In this document: positions 34,410-43,475 of the stretch, piece by piece
How positions within the stretch are numbered: position 1 is the stretch's first letter
How the letters are laid out: each line of letters begins with the position of its first letter
From: Sphingomonas mali NBRC 15500
GTDB taxonomy: Bacteria > Pseudomonadota > Alphaproteobacteria > Sphingomonadales > Sphingomonadaceae
NCBI RefSeq assembly: GCF_001598415.1
Contig: NZ_BCYX01000013.1
Coordinates: forward strand, 1-64,000
Length of the DNA: 64,000 bases
Reading direction: 5' to 3'
Program-made: the position numbers and the translations under genes
The notes under the pieces: generated by a model
The model's input: the letters and a program-made list of their open reading frames with translations, nothing else
Told to the model about the DNA's origin: nothing
Databases searched by the model: none

Positions 34410-36158
34410 GTGGCCGAAAAAAGTGGAGCCGATATCCTGGTCGAGGCGCTGTGCGATCTCGGCGTGGAAGTCGTGTTCGGCTATCCCGGCGGCGCGGTGC
34501 TCCCGATCTATGACGCGATCTTCAAGCAGAAGCGGCTGCGGCATATTCTGGTTCGCCACGAACAGGCAGCGACCCATGCGGCGGAAGGTTATGCGCGCTC
34601 GACGGGCAAGCCCGGCGTCGTGCTCGTCACCTCCGGCCCGGGTGCGACCAACGCAGTTACCGGGATCACCGATGCGCTGATGGATTCGATCCCGATGGTC
34701 GTCATCACCGGCCAGGTCGCGACGCACCTGATCGGATCGGACGCATTCCAGGAAGCCGATACCGTCGGCATCACGCGGCACTGCACCAAGCATAATTATC
34801 TGGTGAAGGACCCTGCCCGGCTCGGCGCGACCGTCCACGAGGCATTCCATATCGCCACGTCGGGCCGCCCTGGACCGGTCGTCATCGACATTCCCAAGGA
34901 CGTCCAGGTCGCGACCGCCAAATACACCCGGCCCGGACCGATCCAGCACAAGACCTATCGCCCGCAGATCAAGGCCGATCCTGCAGTGATCGAGCAATTG
35001 GTCGATATGCTGGCGGCAGCCGAGCGCCCGATCCTCTATACTGGCGGCGGGATCATCAATTCGGGACCCGCGGCGTCGCTGTTGCTGCGCGAACTCGCGA
35101 AGATCACCGGCGCGCCGGTCACGTCGACCTTGATGGGTCTCGGAGCCTTCCCGGCGTCCAGCCCGCAATGGCTCGGCATGCTCGGCATGCACGGGACCTA
35201 CGAGGCGAACTGGGCAATGAACCAGGCCGATCTGATCCTTGCTCTGGGCTCGCGGTTCGACGACCGCGTCACCGGGCGGCTGGACGCCTTCGCCCCCAAT
35301 GCGCGCAAGGTCCATGTCGATATCGACCGCTCGAGTATCAACAAGACCGTGCGCATCGACCTCGGCATCGTCGCCGATGTCGGCCACGTGCTCGAGGACA
35401 TGGTCCGCGTGTGGAAAGCGCGCCAGCATCCCAAGCCCGACACCAGCGAATGGTGGCGCCGGATCGAGGGCTGGCGCGCGGTCAAGAGCCTCGATTTCCC
35501 CGAAGGCAATGGCAAGGAAATCATGCCGCAGCGCGCGATCCGCGCCTTGTGGGAAGCAACTCACGACCGAGCGCCGATCATCACCACCGAAGTCGGCCAG
35601 CATCAGATGTGGGCGGCGCAGCATTTCGATTTCGAGGCGCCGAACAAATGGCTGACCTCGGGCGGGCTCGGCACGATGGGCTATGGCTTGCCCGCCGCGA
35701 TCGGCGCGCAGCTCGGCAATCCGAAGGCTTTGGTCATCGACATTGCCGGCGAAGCGTCGATCCAGATGAATATCCAGGAGCTGGCGACGGCGACGCAATA
35801 CCGGCTGCCGGTCAAGATCTTCATCCTGAACAACGAATATATGGGCATGGTCCGGCAGTGGCAGGAACTGACCTATGAAGGGCGCTATGCCGAAAGCTAT
35901 TCGGACAGCCTGCCCGATTTCGTGAAGCTCGGCGAAGCCTATGGCTGGAAGGGCATCCTGATCGAGGAGATGTCGCAGCTCGATGGCGGTATCGCCGACA
36001 TGCTCGCGCATGACGGCCCGGTGATCGTCGACTGCCGCGTCGCCAAGCTGGCGAATTGTTTCCCGATGATCCCCTCGGGCGCATCGCACGTCGAAATGAT
36101 CCTGCAAACGGATCAGGTGGCGGGCACGCTCGACGACGAAGCCAAGGCGCTGGTCTGA
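34410..36158 (+). CDS. ilvB: Acetolactate synthase large subunit
   Basis: ThDP-dependent catalytic subunit making acetolactate and acetohydroxybutyrate for Val/Leu/Ile. From GTG 34410 it is 582 residues. That start has AAGGAGG (34394-34401) about eight bases upstream and fits family length; ATG 34350 is an in-frame alternative with no such site. Conserved blocks are 'VFGYPGGAVLPIYDA', 'RHEQAATHAAEGYAR' and the ThDP motif, which here reads 'DIAGEASIQMN' rather than the classical GDGS. It forms an operon with ilvN, 4 bp downstream. Confidence 0.96.
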   Translation: MAEKSGADILVEALCDLGVEVVFGYPGGAVLPIYDAIFKQKRLRHILVRHEQAATHAAEGYARSTGKPGVVLVTSGPGATNAVTGITDALMDSIPMVVITGQVATHLIGSDAFQEADTVGITRHCTKHNYLVKDPARLGATVHEAFHIATSGRPGPVVIDIPKDVQVATAKYTRPGPIQHKTYRPQIKADPAVIEQLVDMLAAAERPILYTGGGIINSGPAASLLLRELAKITGAPVTSTLMGLGAFPASSPQWLGMLGMHGTYEANWAMNQADLILALGSRFDDRVTGRLDAFAPNARKVHVDIDRSSINKTVRIDLGIVADVGHVLEDMVRVWKARQHPKPDTSEWWRRIEGWRAVKSLDFPEGNGKEIMPQRAIRALWEATHDRAPIITTEVGQHQMWAAQHFDFEAPNKWLTSGGLGTMGYGLPAAIGAQLGNPKALVIDIAGEASIQMNIQELATATQYRLPVKIFILNNEYMGMVRQWQELTYEGRYAESYSDSLPDFVKLGEAYGWKGILIEEMSQLDGGIADMLAHDGPVIVDCRVAKLANCFPMIPSGASHVEMILQTDQVAGTLDDEAKALV

Positions 36159-36162
36159 TCCC

Positions 36163-36678
36163 ATGCATATAAAAGAAGAGAAAGCCGAGCGTCACACGCT
36201 CGCGGTGATCGTCGATAACGAGCCGGGTATCCTGGCACGCATCGCCGGACTGTTCACCGCGCGGGGCTATAATATCGAGAGCCTGACGGTGAGCGAGATC
36301 ACCGAGGACAAGCAAGTCAGCCGGATCACCATCGTGACGTCGGCGAGCAGCCATGTCCTCGAACAGATCGTCGCGCAGCTCGATCGGCTGGTGCCGGTGC
36401 ACAAGGTCCGCGACCTCACCACGGAGGGCGCGCATGTCGAGCGCGAGCTCGCGCTGGTCAAGGTGCGCGGCACTGGTGAAGCGCGGATCGAAGCCCTGCG
36501 CCTGGCCGAGGTGTACCGTGCCCGCGTGGTCGATGCGACGATAGCGAGCTTCGTGTTCGAGGTGACCGGCGGGACCGAGAAGATCGACAAATTCGTCGAA
36601 CTGATGAACGAGGTCGGCCTGATCGAGGTCGCGCGCACCGGTATCGTCGCCATTTCGCGGGGGAAGGACGCGGCGTAA
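36163..36678 (+). CDS. ilvN: Acetolactate synthase small (regulatory) subunit
   Basis: A 171-residue regulatory subunit giving valine feedback inhibition and full activity to the large subunit. The N-terminal ACT domain ('HTLAVIVDNEPGILARIAGLF') and a second ACT-like C-terminal domain ('VDATIASFVFEVTGGTEKID') match the IlvH/IlvN family. It starts 4 bp after ilvB, so the two are co-translated. A palindromic repeat separates it from ilvC. Confidence 0.96.
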   Translation: MHIKEEKAERHTLAVIVDNEPGILARIAGLFTARGYNIESLTVSEITEDKQVSRITIVTSASSHVLEQIVAQLDRLVPVHKVRDLTTEGAHVERELALVKVRGTGEARIEALRLAEVYRARVVDATIASFVFEVTGGTEKIDKFVELMNEVGLIEVARTGIVAISRGKDAA

Positions 36679-36704
36679 AGCCGGATCCGACCCGAAATAC
36701 CAAC

Positions 36705-37837
<1,133 letters not shown>

Positions 37838-37894
37838 CGTGCCGCCGGTTTCTGGTAATGTCGGCCTCGTCGTCAAGGCGGGGTCCGACACAGA

Positions 37895-38497
37895 ATGAGC
37901 GAAGGTGGGGAAGGCAGGCCGGGGATCGGGCGTGTCGAGGCGTTTTCCGACGGCGTAATCGCGATCATCGTCACCATCATGGTGCTCGAGTTGCACGCCC
38001 CTGAGGCGCCCGGGCTCGACAAGCTCGTCCATCTCTGGCCGGTCTTCCTCGCCTATGTGCTGAGCTTCGCCTATGTCGGCATCTATTGGGCGAACCATCA
38101 CCGCTTGTTCAGCCATGCGACGCGGGTGACCAACCTGTTGATCTGGCTGAACCTCGGCCTGCTGTTCACGCTGTCGCTGATCCCGTTCACCGCCGCCTAT
38201 CTCGGCGAGCAGCATTTCAGCCGCGACGCGACGCTGGTTTACCTTGCGTCGATGGTCCTGCCGGGCGTGTTCTACGTCCCGCTTCAGGGCGAAATCCGGC
38301 GTACCGGTGTCCACGGGCCGGAGGCGGAGACTTATCACCGCCAGACATCGCGCAAGGGCGTCGCTGCGGTGCTGATCTACCTCGCCGGCGCAGCGCTCAC
38401 CTTCTTGTCGCCGTGGCTCGGCATCGCCGCTGCGGCGCTCGTTGCGTTCCTCTGGTGCTTGCCCAAGAGTCCGTTCGACGCACTGTTCGGCGATTGA
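37895..38497 (+). CDS. TMEM175 family potassium channel-like protein (DUF1211)
   Basis: A 200-residue integral membrane protein with six predicted segments. The first contains the family signature 'RVEAFSDGVIAIIVTIMVLEL' (FSDG...); bacterial members assemble as tetrameric K+ channels without a TVGYG filter. The middle part 'VGIYWANHHRLFSHATRVT' is also typical. ATG 37895 follows a short spacer after ilvC (57 bp). The physiological trigger is unknown. Confidence 0.9.
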   Translation: MSEGGEGRPGIGRVEAFSDGVIAIIVTIMVLELHAPEAPGLDKLVHLWPVFLAYVLSFAYVGIYWANHHRLFSHATRVTNLLIWLNLGLLFTLSLIPFTAAYLGEQHFSRDATLVYLASMVLPGVFYVPLQGEIRRTGVHGPEAETYHRQTSRKGVAAVLIYLAGAALTFLSPWLGIAAAALVAFLWCLPKSPFDALFGD

Positions 38498-38552
38498 CGT
38501 CTCGCCCGATCCCGCGTCGCGGTTGGAACACCTCGGTTGTCGAAAACGAACG

Positions 38553-38945
38553 TTAAGCCGGCTGCAATGCTCTGAAATGACGTACGGTCTCGTCCGAAAC
38601 GCCGGCGAGCAATACGCGCAGACGATCGTCGAATGCGTCGATCGATTCACGGCGGTCGCGATAGATCATCGTCCAGTCCCCGAATTCGCGTTCCGTGATC
38701 GAACGGTCGACGAGAATAGTCAGATCGCGATGCCGAGCGTCGTTCTCCAACCGCTCCATCAGGTCGGACATGCTATCGGCAGGTCCCTCGATCGCCTGCA
38801 GGAACGCGTCCTCCTCGGCGTAGAGCAGTCCGGTAATTCCATCCAACCCGTTGCGCGCCGTTGCTTCGCGAACGATGTCCGGGATGTCGTCAGCCGCGCG
38901 GCCGCTTTCCGATGTGGTAATGCTGCGATAGATGATCTGACGCAC
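38553..38945 (-). CDS. BLUF domain photoreceptor (stand-alone)
   Basis: A 130-residue blue-light sensor using FAD. Key residues align in spacing with AppA/BlrB: Tyr6 ('IIYRS'), Asn32, Gln50 in 'FLQAIEG', and Trp91 and Met93 in 'FGDWTMIY'. Gln50-Asn32 (18) and Trp91-Gln50 (41) spacings are exactly those of AppA. There is only a short ~30-residue tail after the BLUF core and no output domain, so signalling must be by protein contact. The GTG start has GGAG upstream. No obvious partner is adjacent. Confidence 0.92.
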   Translation of the reverse strand: MRQIIYRSITTSESGRAADDIPDIVREATARNGLDGITGLLYAEEDAFLQAIEGPADSMSDLMERLENDARHRDLTILVDRSITEREFGDWTMIYRDRRESIDAFDDRLRVLLAGVSDETVRHFRALQPA

Positions 38946-39063
38946 AGGCTACTCCTTACAGGGCAGCATGACTGCCACAACGCGTCCGGCGCCTCATTGC
39001 CGTGGATCAATGTTGTTTCGGGCTGGACTTTCTTAACCATCGGCGGCTAGGGCTGAACCTGAG

Positions 39064-39111
39064 ATGACGATCGGGCTCGGCCTTACCCTGCTTCGACTTA
39101 CGCGCCCTTAG
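39064..39111 (+). CDS. leuL: Leucine-rich leader peptide upstream of leuA (leuL-like)
   Basis: A 15-codon ORF reading MTIGLGLTLLRLTRP, with Leu at five positions (codons CTC, CTT, CTG, CTT, CTT) and stop TAG at 39109. CTT is otherwise uncommon in this GC-rich sequence, so three CTT codons suit a stalling leader. Hairpins that begin inside its last codons follow at once. It lies 95 bp upstream of leuA. The ribosome binding site is weak. By analogy with known leu attenuators, its translation would sense charged tRNA-Leu. Confidence 0.75.
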   Translation: MTIGLGLTLLRLTRP

Positions 39112-39162
39112 GCGCGTACTTCATCCCGCGTGCCGGTGACGGCGCGCACCGCGCCTAAGGGC
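39099..39162 (+). promoter_or_regulatory. Leucine attenuator-like alternative hairpins
   Basis: Hairpin 1 is TACGCGCC (39099-39106) with GGCGCGTA (39111-39118), perfect with a 4-nt loop. Hairpin 2 is GCCCTTAGGCGCG (39104-39116) with CGCGCCTAAGGGC (39150-39162), perfect over 13 bp. They share bases, so only one can form. A third hairpin, 39128-39134 with 39141-39147, fits inside the loop of hairpin 2. A ribosome stalled at the Leu codons would cover the 5' part of hairpin 1 and favour hairpin 2. No U-run follows, so the output (Rho, translation or pausing) is not classic. Confidence 0.7.
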
Positions 39163-39205
39163 CTGACCCTCCCCGCCGCTCCTGACGACGAGAAGAGCCA
39201 TAGCC

Positions 39206-40891
39206 ATGTTGCGCGATCCATCGACCAAATACCGCCCCTTCCCGACCATCAACCTGCCCGACCGTCAATGGCCGTCGCGGACGATCACCAAGGCGCCGAT
39301 CTGGCTGTCGACCGACATGCGCGACGGTAACCAGGCGCTGATCGACCCGATGGACGCCGAAAAGAAGACCCGCTTCTTCGATCTGATCGTCAAGACCGGG
39401 ATCAAGGAGATCGAAGTCGGTTTCCCGGCGAGCGGCGCGACCGATTTCGACTATATCCAGAATCTGGTCCGGTCGGGCCGCGTACCCGACGATGTCACGC
39501 TCCAGGTGCTGACCCAGGCGCGCCGCGACCTGATCGAGACCACTTTCGACAGCCTGATCGGCGCACCGACCGCGATCGTCCATCTGTACAACGCCGTCTC
39601 GCCCGCCTGGCGCAAGATCGTGTTCGGCATGACCAAGGACGAGATCAAGGCGATCGCGGTCGAGGGTGCGAAGATGCTGCGCGACTGCGCCGCCGCGCGG
39701 CCCAGCACCGATTGGCGGTTCGAATACAGCCCGGAGACCTTCTCCACTGCCGAGGTCGATTTCTCGGTCGAGGTGTGCGCGGCGGTGATGGACGTGCTCC
39801 AGCCGACGCCCGACAAGCCGATCATCTTCAACCTGCCCGCGACGGTCGAATGCGCGACGCCGAATGTCTATGCCGATCAGATCGAGCTGTTCGGGCGCAC
39901 CATTCCCAACCGCGACAGCGTGATCATCAGCCTGCACACGCATAACGACCGCGGCACCGGCGTCGCGGCCGCCGAATTGGGTCTGATGGCCGGCGCCGAC
40001 CGCGTCGAGGGCTGTCTGCTCGGCAACGGCGAGCGTACCGGCAATTGCGATCTGGTGACAGTCGCGCTCAACATGTATACACAAGGCGTTGATCCTAGGT
40101 TGGATTTTTCCGACATCGATCAGATCATCAATACCGTGACCTATTGCACCAACCTGCCCGTTCATCCGCGTCACGCTTATGCCGGCGAGCTGGTCTATAC
40201 GTCCTTCTCGGGGTCGCATCAGGATGCGATCAAGAAGGGCTTCGGTGCGCGCGAACGCCAGAATGACGATTATTGGGAGGTTCCTTACCTCCCGATCGAC
40301 CCGGCCGACCTGGGCCGCAGCTATGAAGCGGTGATCCGGGTCAACTCGCAGTCGGGCAAGGGCGGCGTTGCCTGGATTCTGGAGCAGGACAAGGGGCTGA
40401 AACTGCCCAAGCGCCTGCAGGCCGATTTCTCGAAGCACGTCCAGGCCCTGGCCGACCAGACCAGCCGCGAACTCGACGCCGAGGATATCTGGCAACTCTT
40501 CCAGCGCACCTATTTGCCCTATGGCGGCGAGCGGCTGCAGCTCCAGGCCTATGACGAGACGCGCGCGCCCAATGGCGAACGCATCTTCGCTGGCAGCATC
40601 GCCGAGACGGGCAGCGTCAAATCGGTGAGCGGACGCGGCAATGGGCTGATCTCGAGCGTGCTCGCGGGAATCCGCGACGGCTTCGGGATCGAACTCGATG
40701 TCGTGGACTATGTCGAACATGCGATCGGCCACGGCAGCAACGTGCAGGCAGCGGCTTATGTGGAGTGTCGCGCAGCGGACGGCCAGACGGTGTGGGGCGT
40801 CGGGATCGACGAGGACGTCGCGACCGCCAGCGTCCGCGCCGTGCTCAGTGCGGCGAACCGAGCCGGCACGCCGCCCGACCAACGCGGTTGA
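39206..40891 (+). CDS. leuA: 2-isopropylmalate synthase (long, LeuA type 2)
   Basis: Condenses acetyl-CoA and 2-ketoisovalerate, the first step of leucine synthesis. The protein is 561 residues, the length of the LeuA2-type found in actinobacteria and several proteobacteria. Catalytic and metal residues are in '[18 protein letters not shown]' and the His-x-His block '[18 protein letters not shown]'. The C-terminal ~130 residues form the leucine-binding regulatory domain. A leucine-rich leader peptide and exclusive hairpins upstream suggest transcriptional control in addition to feedback inhibition. Confidence 0.96.
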   Translation: MLRDPSTKYRPFPTINLPDRQWPSRTITKAPIWLSTDMRDGNQALIDPMDAEKKTRFFDLIVKTGIKEIEVGFPASGATDFDYIQNLVRSGRVPDDVTLQVLTQARRDLIETTFDSLIGAPTAIVHLYNAVSPAWRKIVFGMTKDEIKAIAVEGAKMLRDCAAARPSTDWRFEYSPETFSTAEVDFSVEVCAAVMDVLQPTPDKPIIFNLPATVECATPNVYADQIELFGRTIPNRDSVIISLHTHNDRGTGVAAAELGLMAGADRVEGCLLGNGERTGNCDLVTVALNMYTQGVDPRLDFSDIDQIINTVTYCTNLPVHPRHAYAGELVYTSFSGSHQDAIKKGFGARERQNDDYWEVPYLPIDPADLGRSYEAVIRVNSQSGKGGVAWILEQDKGLKLPKRLQADFSKHVQALADQTSRELDAEDIWQLFQRTYLPYGGERLQLQAYDETRAPNGERIFAGSIAETGSVKSVSGRGNGLISSVLAGIRDGFGIELDVVDYVEHAIGHGSNVQAAAYVECRAADGQTVWGVGIDEDVATASVRAVLSAANRAGTPPDQRG

Positions 40892-40918
40892 CCGCCTCCC
40901 CGCCGCCGCAAAGGGCCG

Positions 40919-41440
40919 TCATGCCTTCAACCGCGGGCGACCCATGAAGTCGCGCTTGCCTAGCTTGACGCCTTTCCAGCGCAGGATGTCGTACGCCGTT
41001 GTCGCATGGAAATAGAAATTGGGCTGCGAGAAGGAGAGCAGGAAGTCTTCGGCGATGAACGGCATCGTCATCTCGCCCATCGTGAACTTCATGTCGCGGC
41101 CGACAAAGCCGTTGATCTCGTCGGGATCGAGCGCTTCGACAGCGGCAAGCGCATGATCGATCGCCTCGCGCAGCCCGTCGAAGGTCGTCGGCCACGGATT
41201 CATGTCGGGCGAAAAGACTCCGGCCCGCACGCCGTCGATCGCCCCGATCGAATGTGCCGAGCACGATTTCACCTGATAACCGAAGGGCAGCATGTCGTCG
41301 GCGAGCCGCGCCTTGTGGAGATCTGCGGGATCGCAGCCGGTCTCGGCGCAATGCGCCTCCGCCTTGTCCAGCAGGCGCCGCACGGCGCCGAGGATCTGAA
41401 CGTAATTGGGAACGACGGCGGAATAGAGCGACAGCGTCAT
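40919..41440 (-). CDS. DUF1993 family protein
   Basis: A 173-residue DUF1993 protein, recognised by 'LYSAVVPNYVQILGAVRRLLDKAEAH', 'ADDMLPFGYQVKSCSAHS' and 'NFYFHATTAYDILRWKGVKLGKRDFMG'. The fold is related to DinB-like four-helix bundles; the function is unknown, and family members occasionally show nuclease- or thiol-related associations. ATG 41440 is chosen; an in-frame start at 41503 would overlap folB. It is convergent with leuA (27-bp gap) and lies 43 bp downstream of folB. Confidence 0.9.
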   Translation of the reverse strand: MTLSLYSAVVPNYVQILGAVRRLLDKAEAHCAETGCDPADLHKARLADDMLPFGYQVKSCSAHSIGAIDGVRAGVFSPDMNPWPTTFDGLREAIDHALAAVEALDPDEINGFVGRDMKFTMGEMTMPFIAEDFLLSFSQPNFYFHATTAYDILRWKGVKLGKRDFMGRPRLKA

Positions 41441-41483
41441 ATCATTTTCCCTACTGGATTTGCGTCGTAAACGACAGGGAACG

Positions 41484-41843
41484 TCAATCTCGCGTGCGAA
41501 CAACCTCGCAGCCGATCTGCGCGTCGGGATAGATGTCTGGCTTGACCGATCGCACCGTCACCGCGACCACGCGCGGATCGGCCAGACACAGGGTCGCGAT
41601 GCGCTCGCACAATATTTCCTGCAACATGACATGCCCGCCCGCCGCGATCTCGCGGACGCCCTCGCGGATAGGATCGTAATCGACCACCGCCTCGATGCGA
41701 TCCTCGGGCACCGCCGGATAGGCGCAGGTCATCGCCACCGACACCAGCACGCGCTGCGGGCCGGCAAGTTCGACCTCATGGATACCGAGCCCCATCCACA
41801 CCTCGAGCCCATCGAGACGGATCGTATAGGTCGCCTCAGCCAT
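41484..41843 (-). CDS. folB: Dihydroneopterin aldolase
   Basis: A 119-residue folate biosynthesis enzyme cleaving 7,8-dihydroneopterin to 6-hydroxymethyl-dihydropterin and glycolaldehyde. It shows 'IRLDGLEVWMGLGIHEVELAG', the acidic 'AVVDYDPIREGVREIAAGG' region and 'LCERIATLCLADPRV'. It overlaps the upstream SDR gene by 8 bp, third in the operon folE-SDR-folB. Confidence 0.9.
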   Translation of the reverse strand: MAEATYTIRLDGLEVWMGLGIHEVELAGPQRVLVSVAMTCAYPAVPEDRIEAVVDYDPIREGVREIAAGGHVMLQEILCERIATLCLADPRVVAVTVRSVKPDIYPDAQIGCEVVRTRD

Positions 41844-42615
41844 CCCGGCGTCCGGGCGTGGAGAACATCACGTCGCCCTCGCGCTTGAGGAACCGTTGGC
41901 CATTATCGAGGAACAGATTGTGCCCCGTCACCGCCGGCGTGGTTAGCAGATAATCGACCGCCCGCGCGATCTCCCCGATCGGCACCGGTCGGCGCAGCAG
42001 ATTCTCGTCCGCAACGCTCCGGAATTCCGCATCGCTCTGATCGCCGCTCGGCAAGGTCAGGCCGGGCGAGATGGCGTTGACCCGGATGCGCGGTGCCAGC
42101 GCCTGGGCCAGCATGGTCGTCGCGCCTTCGAGCGCGATCTTGGTCAGCGTGTAGCTGAAGAAATCCGGGTTGAGATTGGCCACCTTCTGGTCGAGCAGAT
42201 TGACCACGGCGCCATCCTGCAGTCCGTCCTGCTCGGACAGCGCACAGGCCAATGCCACCGGTGCCGCCAAGTTCACATTGGTCAGCCGGGCCAGCAAGGC
42301 AGGATCGAAGTGCGGCGGCCGGTCGAACTCGAAGGCCGACGCGCAATTGACCAGGCCATCAATTGGACCATCCATCGCATTGCGCGCCGCGCGCAGGATC
42401 GCGGACGCGGCATCGGGCGCGGCGAGGTCGCCGACCACCGTCGCGACGCGATCGCCGGATGGATCGAGCTCTTGCGCCAGCGATACGGCATCTTCGTCAT
42501 ACGGATGGTGGTGATGGATCACCACGCGATGCCCCGCCCCGGCCAGCGCGCGGACGATCGCCGCACCGATCCGTCGCGATCCGCCGGTGACCAGGACAGT
42601 GCGCGTGCGCGTCAC
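41836..42615 (-). CDS. SDR family oxidoreductase, probable pteridine/dihydrofolate reductase (FolM-like)
   Basis: A 259-residue short-chain dehydrogenase. The N-terminal cofactor motif reads TGGSRRIG, with Arg where most SDRs have Gly/Ala-Ser-x-Gly-x-Gly, a hallmark of pteridine reductases (FolM/PTR1). The catalytic Y-x3-K is in 'SYTLTKIALEGATTML'. It is coupled to folE (GTGA overlap) and to folB (8-bp overlap). A pterin substrate such as dihydromonapterin or dihydrofolate is therefore likely; activity cannot be proved from sequence. Confidence 0.85.
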   Translation of the reverse strand: MTRTRTVLVTGGSRRIGAAIVRALAGAGHRVVIHHHHPYDEDAVSLAQELDPSGDRVATVVGDLAAPDAASAILRAARNAMDGPIDGLVNCASAFEFDRPPHFDPALLARLTNVNLAAPVALACALSEQDGLQDGAVVNLLDQKVANLNPDFFSYTLTKIALEGATTMLAQALAPRIRVNAISPGLTLPSGDQSDAEFRSVADENLLRRPVPIGEIARAVDYLLTTPAVTGHNLFLDNGQRFLKREGDVMFSTPGRRDG

Positions 42616-43244
42616 GCCCTGCCCTGCATGTCCATCAGCGCCAGAATCTCGCGCCGGCTGCGTTCGTCGTCGCGGAATACGCCCATCATGCGGCTCGTCA
42701 CCATCGACACGCCCGGCGTGCGAACCCCGCGCGCGGTCATGCAGGCATGCGTCGCCTCGATCACCACCGCGACACCCTGGGGCTTCAGATTATCCCAGAT
42801 GCAATCGGCGACTTCCGCGGTCAGCCGTTCCTGAACCTGCAGGCGCCGGGCGAAGCCGTGGAGTACGCGCGCCAGTTTGGAGATCCCGACCACGCGATCC
42901 TTGGGCAGATAAGCGATGTGCGCCTTGCCGATGATCGGCGCCATGTGATGTTCGCAGTGCGACTGGAACGGAATGTCCTTCAGCAGCACGATGTCGTCAT
43001 AGCCGCCGACTTCCTCGAACACCCGCTTCAAATGCATTGCCGGGTCGTCCTGATAGCCCGCGCAATACTCCTTCCACGCACGCGCCACGCGCAAGGGGGT
43101 ATCGACCAGCCCTTCGCGATCGGGTTTGTCGCCGGCCCAGCGAATCAGTGTGCGAACCGCGTCGGCTACCTCGTCAGGCACCGGAATTTTCGGCGCGGGG
43201 GCCACCAGATCGCCGTCATTCAAATCATCGTCATGGTCATTCAT
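42612..43244 (-). CDS. folE: GTP cyclohydrolase I (type IA)
   Basis: A 210-residue zinc enzyme converting GTP to 7,8-dihydroneopterin triphosphate, the first step of folate synthesis. Zinc and catalytic residues are visible in 'FQSHCEHHMAPIIGKAHIAY' and 'VVIEATHACMTARGV'. The first ~25 residues are an acidic, variable leader. It is first gene of folE-SDR-folB, and its stop overlaps the SDR start. It is divergent from the TonB receptor across ~230 bp. Confidence 0.96.
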   Translation of the reverse strand: MNDHDDDLNDGDLVAPAPKIPVPDEVADAVRTLIRWAGDKPDREGLVDTPLRVARAWKEYCAGYQDDPAMHLKRVFEEVGGYDDIVLLKDIPFQSHCEHHMAPIIGKAHIAYLPKDRVVGISKLARVLHGFARRLQVQERLTAEVADCIWDNLKPQGVAVVIEATHACMTARGVRTPGVSMVTSRMMGVFRDDERSRREILALMDMQGRA

Positions 43245-43475
43245 GGTTGTCGATCCGGCCTTTCAAACCTTGCTGACGTTACGGCAGGGCCATAAAATCG
43301 AGCCTTGGGTATGGTCCATACTGTTTCTTTTAAGCAACAGGCTAGGAAACCCGCTGTTTTCCGTGCCTGAAGCCCATTGACGCCGCAAGACCAAGCTACC
43401 TAGGCTGATGCCAGTTCGTCGGAAACCACGCCAACCGGCACCAAGATCGGGGGCGCATGCATGAGGGGATGTACC

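Noticed and set aside
34299..36164. Long open frame (621 codons) opposite ilvB
   Set aside because: Antisense shadow of a core metabolic gene; no recognisable motifs.
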